Assembly (NCBI RefSeq): GCF_000614145.1
Contig: NZ_BAKK01000002.1
Coordinates: forward strand, 124,001-188,000
Direction: 5' to 3'
From: Bacteroides faecichinchillae JCM 17102
GTDB taxonomy: Bacteria; Bacteroidota; Bacteroidia; Bacteroidales; Bacteroidaceae
Length of the DNA stretch: 64,000 bases
The notes beneath the pieces were generated by a model. It was not told the DNA's origin. It saw only the letters and a program-made list of their open reading frames with translations, and made no database searches. The translations under genes and the position numbers were made by a program. Below are positions 39,681-48,890 of the stretch, one piece after another. Positions within the stretch are counted from its first letter, which is position 1, and every line of letters begins with the position of its first letter.

Positions 39681-39764
39681 AATCAAGTTGTTTCTTGCGC
39701 GCAAAGATACAAAAAAAGGAGACGCAACGCGCCTCCTCTTTTTAATTTCTTTCAACCATATATT

Positions 39765-40037
39765 TCATTCAACAGCTGCAGACAGTTCAGCACCCGGTTT
39801 AAATTTAGCTACTTTCTTAGCAGGAATAGTAATACTTGCCTTTGTAGAAGGATTAATACCGGTTCTTGCAGCTCTTTCACTAACAGCGAAAGTTCCAAAA
39901 CCAACCAAAGATACTTTGTCACCAGCTTTCATAGCATTAGTAACTGAAGTGATGAAAGCCTCAAGAGCTCTCTTTGCATCGGCTTTACTCATTTGAGCTT
40001 CGGTAGCCATTGCACTAATAAGTTCAGACTTATTCAT
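39765..40037 (-). CDS. HU-family DNA-binding protein
   Basis: The protein is 90 residues, the usual HU length. It starts [11 protein letters not shown] and contains the dimerisation helices ([20 protein letters not shown]), the [20 protein letters not shown] signature and the DNA-binding arm ([20 protein letters not shown]). It bends and compacts DNA as a nucleoid protein. It has its own promoter at 40098-40128 and is followed 84 bases later by argS, which may be co-transcribed. IHF is excluded by the HU-like arm and length, though the two are close. Intact. Confidence 0.96.
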   Translation of the reverse strand: MNKSELISAMATEAQMSKADAKRALEAFITSVTNAMKAGDKVSLVGFGTFAVSERAARTGINPSTKASITIPAKKVAKFKPGAELSAAVE

Positions 40038-40097
40038 GATACGTAAAATGATTAATTAATATATATGTTACACAAAAGATTTCTCACAAGAACCTTA

Positions 40098-40128
40098 CAA
40101 ATATAGACGAACAAAACAACATATCAAA
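40098..40128 (-). promoter_or_regulatory. Promoter of the HU gene
   Basis: On the minus strand TTTG (40125-40128) and TATATTTG (40098-40105) are 19 nt apart. The leader before the start codon at 40037 is about 55 nt. Confidence 0.65.
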
Positions 40129-40211
40129 TAAAAACATCAAAAAAACGCAGCAATTTATTGAAAAAGAGCTAATAGGATGTCATTTTCATGCTTTAAAACA
40201 GAATTTATTCG

Positions 40212-40219
40212 TACTTTTG
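40212..40219 (+). promoter_or_regulatory. Putative -7 element of the rhomboid operon
   Basis: TACTTTTG matches the consensus and lies 30 bases before the start codon at 40250. No clear -33 element is visible. Confidence 0.45.
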
Positions 40220-40249
40220 CATTTAAACTATAAATAATCAGAAATCAAA

Positions 40250-40954
40250 ATGATGCCAACTGTAACTAAAAACCTGATAATTATCAATATACTTATATTT
40301 TTTGGAACGATTGTTGCCCAACGTTACGGCATAGACTTAACTAATTATCTAGGATTACATTTTTTCCTCGCAAGCGATTTTAATCCAGCACAACTTATAA
40401 CTTATATGTTTATGCATGCTGGATTCCTCCACATCTTTTTTAATATGTTCGCCTTATTTATGTTCGGCCCGATTCTCGAACAAACTTGGGGACCTAAACG
40501 TTTTTTGTTTTACTATATTGCTTGTGGTATTGGTGCAGGGCTTATTCAGGAAGGTGTTCAATTTGCTACTTATGCAACCAGCGATCTTTCACAGTTACAG
40601 TTATCAGACATGATTCCTGTAAGAAATCTAGTAGGAGGTATTACCAATATGACTGTACAGAGTTACCTCAACAATTGGACTACTGTAGGTGCTTCGGGAG
40701 CCGTATATGCCATCTTGCTTGCATTCGGTATGTTGTATCCCAATAATCGATTGTTTATTTTCCCGTTGCCCTTTCCTATCAAAGCAAAGTTTTTTGTTAT
40801 CGGATATGCTGCAATTGAATTATGGTCAGGACTATCCAATAGCGCAGGAGATAATGTCGCCCATTTCGCCCATCTGGGGGGAATGTTATTCGGACTTATC
40901 TTAATTTTATATTGGAGAAAAAAAAGTAGAGGTAATGGGACATATTATAGCTGA
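40250..40954 (+). CDS. Rhomboid-family intramembrane serine protease A
   Basis: The protein has 234 residues with six hydrophobic segments. The catalytic dyad is in place: Ser149 in VGASGAVYA (GxSG) and His208 in HFAHLGGMLFG. The N-terminal half shows LITYMFMHAGFLHIFFNMFA, the conserved HxxxN region that builds the oxyanion hole, and FLFYYIACGIGAGLIQE. Rhomboids cleave membrane-spanning helices of other proteins within the bilayer; the substrate here is unknown. The gene overlaps the next rhomboid gene by 20 bases, so both are translated from the same mRNA. An in-frame ATG directly follows the first codon. Confidence 0.95.
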   Translation: MMPTVTKNLIIINILIFFGTIVAQRYGIDLTNYLGLHFFLASDFNPAQLITYMFMHAGFLHIFFNMFALFMFGPILEQTWGPKRFLFYYIACGIGAGLIQEGVQFATYATSDLSQLQLSDMIPVRNLVGGITNMTVQSYLNNWTTVGASGAVYAILLAFGMLYPNNRLFIFPLPFPIKAKFFVIGYAAIELWSGLSNSAGDNVAHFAHLGGMLFGLILILYWRKKSRGNGTYYS

Positions 40955-41837
40955 TTTAAAAGAAACATTCAGAAGAGGAAATATCTTCATCCAACTAATT
41001 TTTATCAATGTAGCCATTTTTGTTATTGGCACATTAATAAGTGTATCCTTGCAGTTGTTCAACCAAAGTGCCACAGGAATATTTGATCTATTTGCTTTAC
41101 CGGCTTCTTTTCCCCGGTTCATTCTTCAACCATGGTCACTTTTCACTTATATGTTTATGCACGCCGGTTTTATGCATATTCTGTTCAATATGCTTTGGCT
41201 ATACTGGTTTGGAAGCTTATTCCTCTATTTCTTTTCTGCAAAACATTTACGTGGGTTATATATCCTAGGAGGGGTTTGTGGTGGTTTACTTTATATGGCT
41301 GCTTACAATATATTCCCTTATTTCAGCCACGCTGTTTCAAGCTCCACTTTAGTAGGTGCTTCCGCATCTGTATTGGCCATCGTAGCAGCTACCGCTTACA
41401 GGGAACCCAATTACAAAGTACAACTTTTCCTTTTTGGTGCATTACGTCTGAAATACCTGGCATTAATTGTGATAGGAACTGACTTGTTATTTGTTACTTC
41501 AAGTAATGCAGGAGGACATATTGCCCATTTGGGAGGTGCTCTTGCCGGACTTTGGTTCGCCGCGTGTCTAAGCAAAGGAAAAGATATAACCAGATGGATC
41601 AATGGATTGCTGGACAGTTTCATGTCTTTATTCAAAAAAAAGACATGGAAGCGCAAACCAAAAATGAAAGTGCATTATGGCGGCCAGACTTCTCGTGATA
41701 AGGATTACGATTACAATGCACGCAAAAAAGCACAATCAGAAGAAGTAGACCGCATACTGGAAAAACTAAAAAAATCCGGTTACGAAAGTCTGACAACAGA
41801 AGAAAAGAAAAGCTTGTTTGATGCAAGCAAAAGATAG
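40935..41837 (+). CDS. Rhomboid-family intramembrane serine protease B
   Basis: The protein has 300 residues. It has the same core as its neighbour: FTYMFMHAGFMHILFNMLWL, catalytic Ser143 in LVGASASVLA and the histidine in HIAHLGGALAG. The last residue of the GxSG motif is alanine (GASA), a permitted variant in some active rhomboids. It differs by an extra C-terminal cytoplasmic tail of about 80 residues that is very basic (SLFKKKTWKRKPKMKVHYGG) and ends with a short helical segment (EEVDRILEKLKKSGYESLTT). That tail is common in Bacteroidetes rhomboids and may bind a partner or lipids. It overlaps rhomboid A by 20 bases and precedes an EEP-fold gene by 4 bases, forming a tight operon. Confidence 0.93.
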   Translation: MGHIIADLKETFRRGNIFIQLIFINVAIFVIGTLISVSLQLFNQSATGIFDLFALPASFPRFILQPWSLFTYMFMHAGFMHILFNMLWLYWFGSLFLYFFSAKHLRGLYILGGVCGGLLYMAAYNIFPYFSHAVSSSTLVGASASVLAIVAATAYREPNYKVQLFLFGALRLKYLALIVIGTDLLFVTSSNAGGHIAHLGGALAGLWFAACLSKGKDITRWINGLLDSFMSLFKKKTWKRKPKMKVHYGGQTSRDKDYDYNARKKAQSEEVDRILEKLKKSGYESLTTEEKKSLFDASKR

Positions 41838-41841
41838 AAGC

Positions 41842-42927
41842 ATGAAACATTTTGGCAAAATTGTCTCATATTTAATTTTAGCAATCAACGCATTCTTTGT
41901 AGGAATGTTAATCTTGACTGCTTATAGTCCGTATCTTCATCCGAAAATACATCCACTTGCTTCATGTCTAGGACTAACATTTCCTATTTTTTTAGTCATA
42001 AATATCGGCTTTGTTATTTTTTGGTTAATCATTAATTACCGTTACACTATCCTGACAATTATCGGTTTTCTGATCTGCCATTCGCAGATACAAACTTATA
42101 TACCTATTAACTTTACCGACAAATCCATACCAGAGAATAGCATTAAACTTCTCTCCTATAATGTAATGAGATTTAACAATATGGAAAAGAAGGACGGACA
42201 AAGCCCAATACTGTCCTACCTGTCTGAGAGTGGTGCAGATATTATTTGCTTACAGGAATACAACGCATCCGAAAATCAAAAGTATGTGACAGAAAAAGAT
42301 ATAAAAAGAGCCTTAAAAGCCTACCCCTATTATTCTATTCGCCGACCTGGAACGGGTGATTCTCAACTTGCTTGTTTTTCAAAATTCCCTATACTCGCAG
42401 TAAGTCCTATCAACTATGAAAGTTCCTACAATGGCTCTATGCAATACACATTAAAAGTAAATGAAGACACCATCACTCTAATCAATAATCACTTGGAATC
42501 AAACAAACTCACCAAGGAAGACAGAGGAATATATGAAGACATGATTAATGACCCAAATGCTAAAAAGGTAAAAACCGGACTCCGCCAACTCGTCAAGAAA
42601 CTAGCAGAAGCTTCCTCTATTCGCTCCGCACAAGTTGATTCTGTTGCCAACGCTATCACAGAAAGTAAATATCCTACTATTATTGCTTGTGGCGATTTCA
42701 ACGATGTCTCCATCTCTTACACACACCGGATACTGACACAACATTTGAATGATGCCTTTACGCAATCCGGCAAAGGATTAGGTATCTCCTACAACCAAAA
42801 TAAATTTTATTTCCGGATAGACAATATCCTTATTAGTCCGAATCTGAAAACCTATAACTGTACAGTAGACCGTTCTATCAAAGATTCAGACCATTATCCT
42901 ATCTGGTGCCATATAACCAAACGATAA
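41842..42927 (+). CDS. Membrane-anchored endonuclease/exonuclease/phosphatase-fold protein
   Basis: The start at 41842 (MKHFGKIVSYLILAI) lies 4 bases after the rhomboid stop; an in-frame start at 41818 would overlap. The protein has about 361 residues: three N-terminal membrane segments (YLILAINAFFVGMLILTAYS, LGLTFPIFLVINIGFVIFWL, TILTIIGFLICH) and then an EEP domain, with LLSYNVMRFN, the metal-binding Glu in ICLQEYNAS, INNHLESNK, ACGDFNDVSIS (GDxN) and the closing DSDHYPIW, all intact. The topology places the catalytic domain in the periplasm. Fellow members cut phosphodiesters or sphingolipid-type substrates; the substrate is unknown. Coupling with rhomboids is conserved by overlap here and may reflect an envelope role. 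Confidence 0.9.
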   Translation: MKHFGKIVSYLILAINAFFVGMLILTAYSPYLHPKIHPLASCLGLTFPIFLVINIGFVIFWLIINYRYTILTIIGFLICHSQIQTYIPINFTDKSIPENSIKLLSYNVMRFNNMEKKDGQSPILSYLSESGADIICLQEYNASENQKYVTEKDIKRALKAYPYYSIRRPGTGDSQLACFSKFPILAVSPINYESSYNGSMQYTLKVNEDTITLINNHLESNKLTKEDRGIYEDMINDPNAKKVKTGLRQLVKKLAEASSIRSAQVDSVANAITESKYPTIIACGDFNDVSISYTHRILTQHLNDAFTQSGKGLGISYNQNKFYFRIDNILISPNLKTYNCTVDRSIKDSDHYPIWCHITKR

Positions 42928-42955
42928 ATACTGATTTTTTAATATATCCCCTATT

Positions 42956-45040
42956 ATGATAAAAAAAACACTAACCATTTTAGCAATAAGTTGTATGATC
43001 TACTCTTGTTCTACAAAAACAGAAAACAACCCCTTTTTCACAGAGTTTCAAACAGAAAATGGAGTTCCTCCATTCGATAAAATAAAATTAGAACATTATG
43101 AACCTGCTTTTCTCAAAGGTATTGAAGAACAAAATCATCGTATCGAGGCGATCATCGAAAATACAGAAATACCCAATTTCGAAAATACTATAGTAGCATT
43201 AGATAATAGTGCTCCTATACTCAATCGTGTCAGTGCTATCTTTTTTAACATGACAGATGCAGAAACGACCGATCAACTAACTGAACTTTCAATCAAATTA
43301 GCTCCAGTACTCTCCGAACACGAAGACAATATTTCATTAAACAAAGACTTATTTAATCGTGTAAACGCTGTGTATCAGCAAAAAGATTCCTGTAACCTCA
43401 CGTCCGAACAGAAACGTTTGTTAGAAAAAACTTATAAAGGATTTATACGTTCCGGAGCCAACCTCAGCACTGATAAACAAGCCCGACTTCGTGACATCAA
43501 CAAAGAACTTTCTACACTCGGTATCACTTTCAGCAACAATATACTGAATGAAAATAATGCCTTCCAACTCTTTGTGGATAAAGAAGAAGATTTAGCCGGA
43601 CTACCTGATTGGTTGCGCCAGAGTGCCGCTGAAGAAGCTAAAGCTGCCGGACAAGCTAATAAATGGCTATTCACATTGCACAACGCCAGTCGTCTGCCTT
43701 TCTTGCAATATTCAGAGAATCGCCCTCTCCGGGAGAAAATATATAAGGCCTACATTAATAGGGGAAACAATAACGATTCTTATGACAACAAAGAAATAAT
43801 CCGGAAAATTGTTTCTCTTCGTCTGGAGAAAGCAAATCTATTAGGATTTGACTGCTACGCCAATTTTGTTTTGGATGAAACAATGGCGAAGAATGCCGAT
43901 AACGTCATGAATCTTTTGAACAATCTTTGGAGTTACGCACTACCAAAAGCAAAAGCTGAAGCCATCGATCTCCAAAAAATAATGGACAAAGAAGGAAAAG
44001 GAGAAAAATTGGAAGCATGGGATTGGTGGTATTATACAGAGAAACTGCGAAAAGAAAAATACGATTTATCCGAAGAGGAAACTAAACCCTATTTTAGACT
44101 GGAAAACGTAAGAGAAGGTGCTTTCACAGTAGCAAACAAGCTCTATGGGATTACACTAAATAAATTGGAAGGTATTCCAACTTATCATTCGGACGTAGAA
44201 GTCTTCGAAGTAAAAGATACAGATGGATCTCAGCTTGGTATTTTCTATGTAGATTATTTTCCTCGTCCGGGAAAAAGCGGCGGTGCATGGATGAGTAATT
44301 ACCGCGAACAGCAAGGATCAACCCGTCCATTAGTATGTAATGTAGCTAGTTTTACAAAACCCATAGGTAATACTCCATCTTTACTAACGATGGATGAAGT
44401 GGAAACACTGTTCCACGAATTCGGACATGGATTGCACGGTTTACTGACTAAATGCGAATATAAAGGTACTTCAGGCACTAATGTCGTACGTGATTTCGTA
44501 GAACTTCCTTCGCAAATTAACGAACATTGGGCAACCGAACCAGAAGTATTGAAAATGTATGCAAAACATTATCAGACCGGTAAAATAATCCCCGACGAAA
44601 TCATCGAAAAAATTCAAAAACAAAAAACATTCAATCAGGGATTCATGACTACTGAATTACTTGCAGCCGCCATCCTCGACATGAACTTACACACTCTGAC
44701 AGATGTAAATAATATGGATATACTTTCATATGAAAAAGAAGCGATGGATAAGCTCGGTTTAATCCCCGAAATCGCACCACGTTACCGCACGACTTACTTC
44801 AACCATATCATTGGTGGATATGCAGCCGGATATTATAGCTATCTCTGGGCTAATGTATTAGATAATGATGCCTTTGAAGCTTTCAAAGAACATGGTATTT
44901 TTGATAAAAGCACCGCAGATCTGTTCCGCTACAACGTATTGGAAAAAGGAGATAGTGAAGACCCAATGGTACTTTACAAAAGTTTCCGTGGGACAGAGCC
45001 CAGTCTAGAGCCATTATTAAAAAACAGAGGAATGAAATAA
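42956..45040 (+). CDS. dcp: M3-family zinc metallopeptidase (peptidyl-dipeptidase Dcp type), lipoprotein
   Basis: The protein has 694 residues. It carries a lipoprotein signal ending at Cys18 (SCMIYSCSTKTEN), which differs from the cytoplasmic E. coli Dcp and is usual in Bacteroides. The M3 zinc site is ETLFHEFGHGLHGLL with His487, Glu488 and His491, and the third ligand Glu is expected in the following helix (NVVRDFVELPSQINEHW). Dcp enzymes remove dipeptides from the C-terminus of oligopeptides. The conserved M3 segment YYSYLWANVLDNDAFEAF and the end LLKNRGMK are present. It lies 28 bases after the EEP gene, so it may be the last gene of the rhomboid operon. A weak CCCTTAAA/TTTGAGGG hairpin follows the stop. 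Confidence 0.96.
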   Translation: MIKKTLTILAISCMIYSCSTKTENNPFFTEFQTENGVPPFDKIKLEHYEPAFLKGIEEQNHRIEAIIENTEIPNFENTIVALDNSAPILNRVSAIFFNMTDAETTDQLTELSIKLAPVLSEHEDNISLNKDLFNRVNAVYQQKDSCNLTSEQKRLLEKTYKGFIRSGANLSTDKQARLRDINKELSTLGITFSNNILNENNAFQLFVDKEEDLAGLPDWLRQSAAEEAKAAGQANKWLFTLHNASRLPFLQYSENRPLREKIYKAYINRGNNNDSYDNKEIIRKIVSLRLEKANLLGFDCYANFVLDETMAKNADNVMNLLNNLWSYALPKAKAEAIDLQKIMDKEGKGEKLEAWDWWYYTEKLRKEKYDLSEEETKPYFRLENVREGAFTVANKLYGITLNKLEGIPTYHSDVEVFEVKDTDGSQLGIFYVDYFPRPGKSGGAWMSNYREQQGSTRPLVCNVASFTKPIGNTPSLLTMDEVETLFHEFGHGLHGLLTKCEYKGTSGTNVVRDFVELPSQINEHWATEPEVLKMYAKHYQTGKIIPDEIIEKIQKQKTFNQGFMTTELLAAAILDMNLHTLTDVNNMDILSYEKEAMDKLGLIPEIAPRYRTTYFNHIIGGYAAGYYSYLWANVLDNDAFEAFKEHGIFDKSTADLFRYNVLEKGDSEDPMVLYKSFRGTEPSLEPLLKNRGMK

Positions 45041-45107
45041 TTCGGCAAAAAAACCCTTAAACATCAAATATTTGAGGGCTTATAACACATGAATGTGAAA
45101 AAAAAAC

Positions 45108-45115
45108 TATATTTG
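45108..45115 (+). promoter_or_regulatory. Putative -7 element of secDF
   Basis: TATATTTG is a full match. Transcription would start near 45121, at the first copy of a 20-bp tandem repeat. No good -33 element is visible. Confidence 0.5.
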
Positions 45116-45119
45116 CAGC

Positions 45120-45159
45120 CTTGTATACGACAAAATGGACTTGTATACGACAGAATTAA
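45120..45159 (+). repeat. 20-bp tandem repeat in the secDF leader
   Basis: CTTGTATACGACA occurs at 45120-45132 and again at 45140-45152, exactly 20 bases apart, each followed by a similar A-rich 7-mer. Each copy contains the palindrome GTATAC. It lies at or just after the predicted transcription start, 46 bases before the secDF start codon. Confidence 0.7.
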
Positions 45160-45204
45160 CGAAAAATTAAATTAAAAAAGTAATCATCATAAATTAAAAG
45201 TAAA

Positions 45205-48200
45205 ATGCAAAACAAAGGATTTGTAAAGGTTTTTGCGGTATTACTCACGCTGGTATGCGTGTTCTACCTCTCCTTCTCCTTCGTGACTCGCCATTATACA
45301 AATAAGGCGAAAGAAATTGCGAAAGGTGACGCTCAAGTAGAACAAGACTACCTCGATTCTCTCGCAAATGAGAAGGTATGGCTGGGTAACTGGACGCTGA
45401 AACAATGTCGTGAGATGGAGATTGGTTTAGGTTTGGACCTAAAAGGTGGTATGAACGTTATCCTTGAAGTTTCTGTACCGGATGTTATCAGAGCATTAGC
45501 TGACAATAAGCCGGATGAAGTTTTCAACAAAGCATTGGCTGAAGCCGCTAAACAAGCTATCAATAGCCAAGACGATATCATCACTCTATTCGTCAAAGAA
45601 TACCATAAAGCCGCTCCGGATGCAAAATTATCCGAACTATTCGCAACTCAACAGCTGAAAGACAAAATCAATCAGAAATCTTCAAATGCAGAAGTTGAAA
45701 AAGTATTGAGAGAAGAAGTTAAAGCTGCCGTTGAAAACTCATACAACGTACTTCGTACTCGTATCGACCGTTTCGGCGTTGTTCAGCCAAATATCCAAAG
45801 TTTGGAAGACAAGATGGGACGTATCATGGTGGAACTTCCAGGTATCAAAGAACCTGAACGTGTGAGGAAACTTCTTCAAGGTTCTGCCAATCTGGAATTC
45901 TGGGAAACTTATATAGCAAAGGATTTACTTCCGGCTATGCAAGCTGCCGATGCTAAATTGCGTACTATTCTGACTCAGGAAAATACAACGGACTCTATTA
46001 CTGCAAACACTGCTGATACAATCCCTGCTGCCGAACTTACAGTAGCCACTCCGAGCAATAAAGCGGTCAGCGCTGCGGACAGCCTTGCAGCTGCACTGAA
46101 AGGAGATAAGAATGAAAATACTACTGCTGTAAATATAGAAGAAGCTAAAAAGCAATATCCATTGTTGGCTATTCTTCAATTGAACACCAGCGGCCAAGGT
46201 CCTGTAATTGGCTATGCAAACTATAAGGACACTGCTGAAATCAATAAATATCTGGCTATGCCAGAAGTAAAAGCACAACTCCCGAAAGACCTTAGCCTGA
46301 AATGGGGTGTAGCTGCCGCTGATTTTGACAAGAAAAAGCAGACATTTGAATTATATGGCATCAGATTAACCGAACGTAACGGTAAAGCTCCGTTAGAAGG
46401 TGACGTTATCGTTGATGCAAAAGACGAATTCAGCCAGTATGGTAAGCCAATTGTTACCATGGCAATGAATAACGATGGTGCTCGCCGTTGGGCACAGCTA
46501 ACTAAAAAAGTAGCAAATCCTACCGAAAAAGGACACATCGCTATCGTACTTGATAACTATGTATATTCTGCACCGGGTGTAGATAAGGAAATTACAGGTG
46601 GACGTTCTGAAATCTCCGGAAGTTTTACCCCAGAACAAACAAAAGACTTGGCAAACGTATTGAAATCTGGTAAGATGCCTGCTCCGGCTCACATCGTACA
46701 GGAAGATATTGTTGGACCGTCATTGGGTCAAGAATCTATCAATGCAGGTATTTTCTCATTTGTTGTGGCTCTAATCCTGTTGATGATTTATATGTGTTCT
46801 ATGTATGGCTTTATCCCAGGTATGGTTGCTAATGGAGCATTAATCCTCAACTTTTTCTTCACACTGGGTATCCTTTCTTCCTTCCAAGCGGCATTGACAA
46901 TGTCAGGTATTGCCGGTATGGTATTGGCTTTGGGTATGGCAGTGGATGCAAACGTACTTATCTACGAACGTACAAAAGAAGAGTTACGAGCTGGTAAAGG
47001 AGTGAAGAAAGCACTTGCTGACGGTTACTCTAACGCCTTCTCTGCAATCTTTGACTCTAACCTGACATCTATTATTACGGGTATCATCCTGTTCAACTTC
47101 GGTACAGGTCCTATCCGTGGTTTTGCTACAACTTTGATTATCGGTATTTTGATTTCCTTCTTTACAGCTGTGTTCATAACTCGTTTGGTATACGAACACT
47201 TCATGAGTAAAGATAAGTGGTTGAATTTGACATTTACTTCTAAGATTTCTAAAAACTTGCTGGTAAATACTCACTTCGACTTCATGGGAACCAACAAGAA
47301 AGCGTTGATCATTGTAAGTATAATCATCCTTGCTTGTATTACTTCATTCGCATACCGTGGTTTAAGTCAAAGCATTGACTTTACCGGTGGACGTAATTTT
47401 AAGGTACAGTTCGAAAAACCTATAGAACCGGAACAAGTTCGCGAACTGATCTCAAGTAAGTTCGGTGAAGCTAACGTAAGTGTTATTGCTATCGGTACAG
47501 ATAAAAAGACAGTACGTATCAGTACCAACTACCGTATTAATGATGAAGGTAATAACGTCGATTCTGAAATCGAAAGTTTCTTGTATGAAACACTGAAACC
47601 GTTGCTGACTCAGAATATTGACTTAGCTACTTTCATCGACCGTGATAATCATACAGGTGGTAGTATCGTTAGCTCCCAGAAAGTAGGTCCAAGTATCGCT
47701 GATGACATTAAGACAGGTGCTATCTGGTCAGTTGTTCTGGCATTGTTCGCTATCGGCCTTTACATCCTGATTCGTTTCCGCAACATTGCTTATAGTATAG
47801 GTTCTATTGTTGCATTGACTTGTGATACCATTATGATTATTGGTGCTTACTCACTGTTGTGGGGTTTCGTGCCGTTCTCATTGGAGATCGACCAAACATT
47901 CATCGGTGCTATCTTGACGGCTATCGGTTACTCTATCAATGACAAGGTGGTAATTTTCGACCGTGTACGTGAGTTCTTCGGTTTGTATCCGAAACGTGAT
48001 AAACGTCAGTTATTCAATGATTCTTTGAATACTACGCTGGCGCGTACTATTAATACTTCATTGAGTACATTGATCGTATTGTTGTGTATCTTCATCCTTG
48101 GTGGTGACTCAATCCGCAGCTTTGCATTTGCAATGATCCTCGGTGTAGTAATCGGTACATTATCTTCATTGTTTATTGCTTCTCCGATCGCATACAATAT

Positions 48201-48231
48201 GATGAAAGGTAAAAAAGCTACTGAAGATTAA
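45205..48231 (+). CDS. secDF: Fused protein translocase subunit SecDF
   Basis: The protein has 1008 residues and joins SecD (about 1-640) and SecF (about 660-1008), the fused form common in Bacteroidetes. SecD marks: first membrane span (VKVFAVLLTLVCVFYLSFSF), motif GLGLDLKGGMNVILEV, a large periplasmic head with TRIDRFGVVQPNIQ and an Ala/Thr-rich insertion (about 245-320), and the motif ALGMAVDANVLIYERTKEEL. SecF marks: SIDFTGGRNFKVQFEKP, SVVLALFAIGLYILIRFR and AIGYSINDKVVIFDRVREFF. The complex uses the proton gradient to pull proteins through SecYEG and complete export. It is preceded by a repeat-bearing leader and ends with two hairpins. Intact. Confidence 0.98.
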   Translation: MQNKGFVKVFAVLLTLVCVFYLSFSFVTRHYTNKAKEIAKGDAQVEQDYLDSLANEKVWLGNWTLKQCREMEIGLGLDLKGGMNVILEVSVPDVIRALADNKPDEVFNKALAEAAKQAINSQDDIITLFVKEYHKAAPDAKLSELFATQQLKDKINQKSSNAEVEKVLREEVKAAVENSYNVLRTRIDRFGVVQPNIQSLEDKMGRIMVELPGIKEPERVRKLLQGSANLEFWETYIAKDLLPAMQAADAKLRTILTQENTTDSITANTADTIPAAELTVATPSNKAVSAADSLAAALKGDKNENTTAVNIEEAKKQYPLLAILQLNTSGQGPVIGYANYKDTAEINKYLAMPEVKAQLPKDLSLKWGVAAADFDKKKQTFELYGIRLTERNGKAPLEGDVIVDAKDEFSQYGKPIVTMAMNNDGARRWAQLTKKVANPTEKGHIAIVLDNYVYSAPGVDKEITGGRSEISGSFTPEQTKDLANVLKSGKMPAPAHIVQEDIVGPSLGQESINAGIFSFVVALILLMIYMCSMYGFIPGMVANGALILNFFFTLGILSSFQAALTMSGIAGMVLALGMAVDANVLIYERTKEELRAGKGVKKALADGYSNAFSAIFDSNLTSIITGIILFNFGTGPIRGFATTLIIGILISFFTAVFITRLVYEHFMSKDKWLNLTFTSKISKNLLVNTHFDFMGTNKKALIIVSIIILACITSFAYRGLSQSIDFTGGRNFKVQFEKPIEPEQVRELISSKFGEANVSVIAIGTDKKTVRISTNYRINDEGNNVDSEIESFLYETLKPLLTQNIDLATFIDRDNHTGGSIVSSQKVGPSIADDIKTGAIWSVVLALFAIGLYILIRFRNIAYSIGSIVALTCDTIMIIGAYSLLWGFVPFSLEIDQTFIGAILTAIGYSINDKVVIFDRVREFFGLYPKRDKRQLFNDSLNTTLARTINTSLSTLIVLLCIFILGGDSIRSFAFAMILGVVIGTLSSLFIASPIAYNMMKGKKATED

Positions 48232-48252
48232 TAATCATACATAGCAAAAAGA

Positions 48253-48277
48253 GCATCAATGGAATACTCATTGATGC
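48253..48277 (+). other. Hairpin after secDF
   Basis: GCATCAATG (48253-48261) pairs perfectly with CATTGATGC (48269-48277), with a 7-nt loop. The tail ATCTTTAAAAAAT is a weak U-tract; the stronger terminator follows at 48292. Confidence 0.6.
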
Positions 48278-48291
48278 ATCTTTAAAAAATT

Positions 48292-48345
48292 CCCTTATTT
48301 TGTCCTCCTTCATTTGAGAAATAGGATTAAAATAAGGGGATTTTT
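48292..48345 (+). terminator. Terminator downstream of secDF
   Basis: CCCTTATTTT (48292-48301) pairs with AAAATAAGGG (48329-48338); GATTTTT follows. The 27-nt loop is long. It is followed by two decayed genes on the opposite strand. Confidence 0.65.
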
Positions 48346-48439
48346 ACATAAAAAGATAAAGAATATCATTCCATTAGAATAACTTTCTATGATAGAGAAC
48401 TTCAAAACCTATTCTAATAAAAAAACTAAATATGCTTTA

Positions 48440-48862
48440 TTAATAGGAAATACAACATTTTTTGCCTTCTGACCTAGACTTATTATAAGAGATATTCATA
48501 TCATTTATGTTATTCAATAGAGTTGTATATACGGTGGAAGAGACATTTATCTCATTAGCAGAGGACAAAGTTACAAACATATCCACCTTCTTCCAATTTC
48601 ACTTGACTGTAAAAACGATATAAAGCGGCCTCCATTCGAGCCAAATCATCTCCTTAACATTTCGCGTAGTATTCGTAGCATTTGTTGCCTGTAATGAATT
48701 TACGTTAAGATCAATATAGGTATTATCCTCTACATATTTCTTTGCAGATAGATTTATTACCTTCATTTTGTATTTCAGCTTTAGATGAAGATTTTTCGCT
48801 AAATTAATAACTAATCAACCCATAAGCGAATATAACTAGCACGATAACAATTATTCATTCAT
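48440..48862 (-). pseudogene. Decayed gene for a small membrane-anchored protein
   Basis: Reading the minus strand and changing frame several times gives a coherent small protein: a start MNE, a hydrophobic segment (IIVIVLVIFAYGLISY), a polar part (EIQNEGNKSICKEIC), then DNTYIDLNVNSLQATNATNT, DDLARMEAALYRFYSQVKLE, EGGYVCN, LSSANEINVSSTVYTTLLNN, and a C-terminus EGKKCCISY ending at 48440. At least four indels and probably one stop interrupt about 420 bases. This is far above the rate elsewhere in the window, so true decay is likely. The family is not recognised; small membrane-linked or secreted product is all that can be said. Confidence 0.55.
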
Positions 48863-48890
48863 AAACTTTATTTTTTAGTTAATCACTCGG

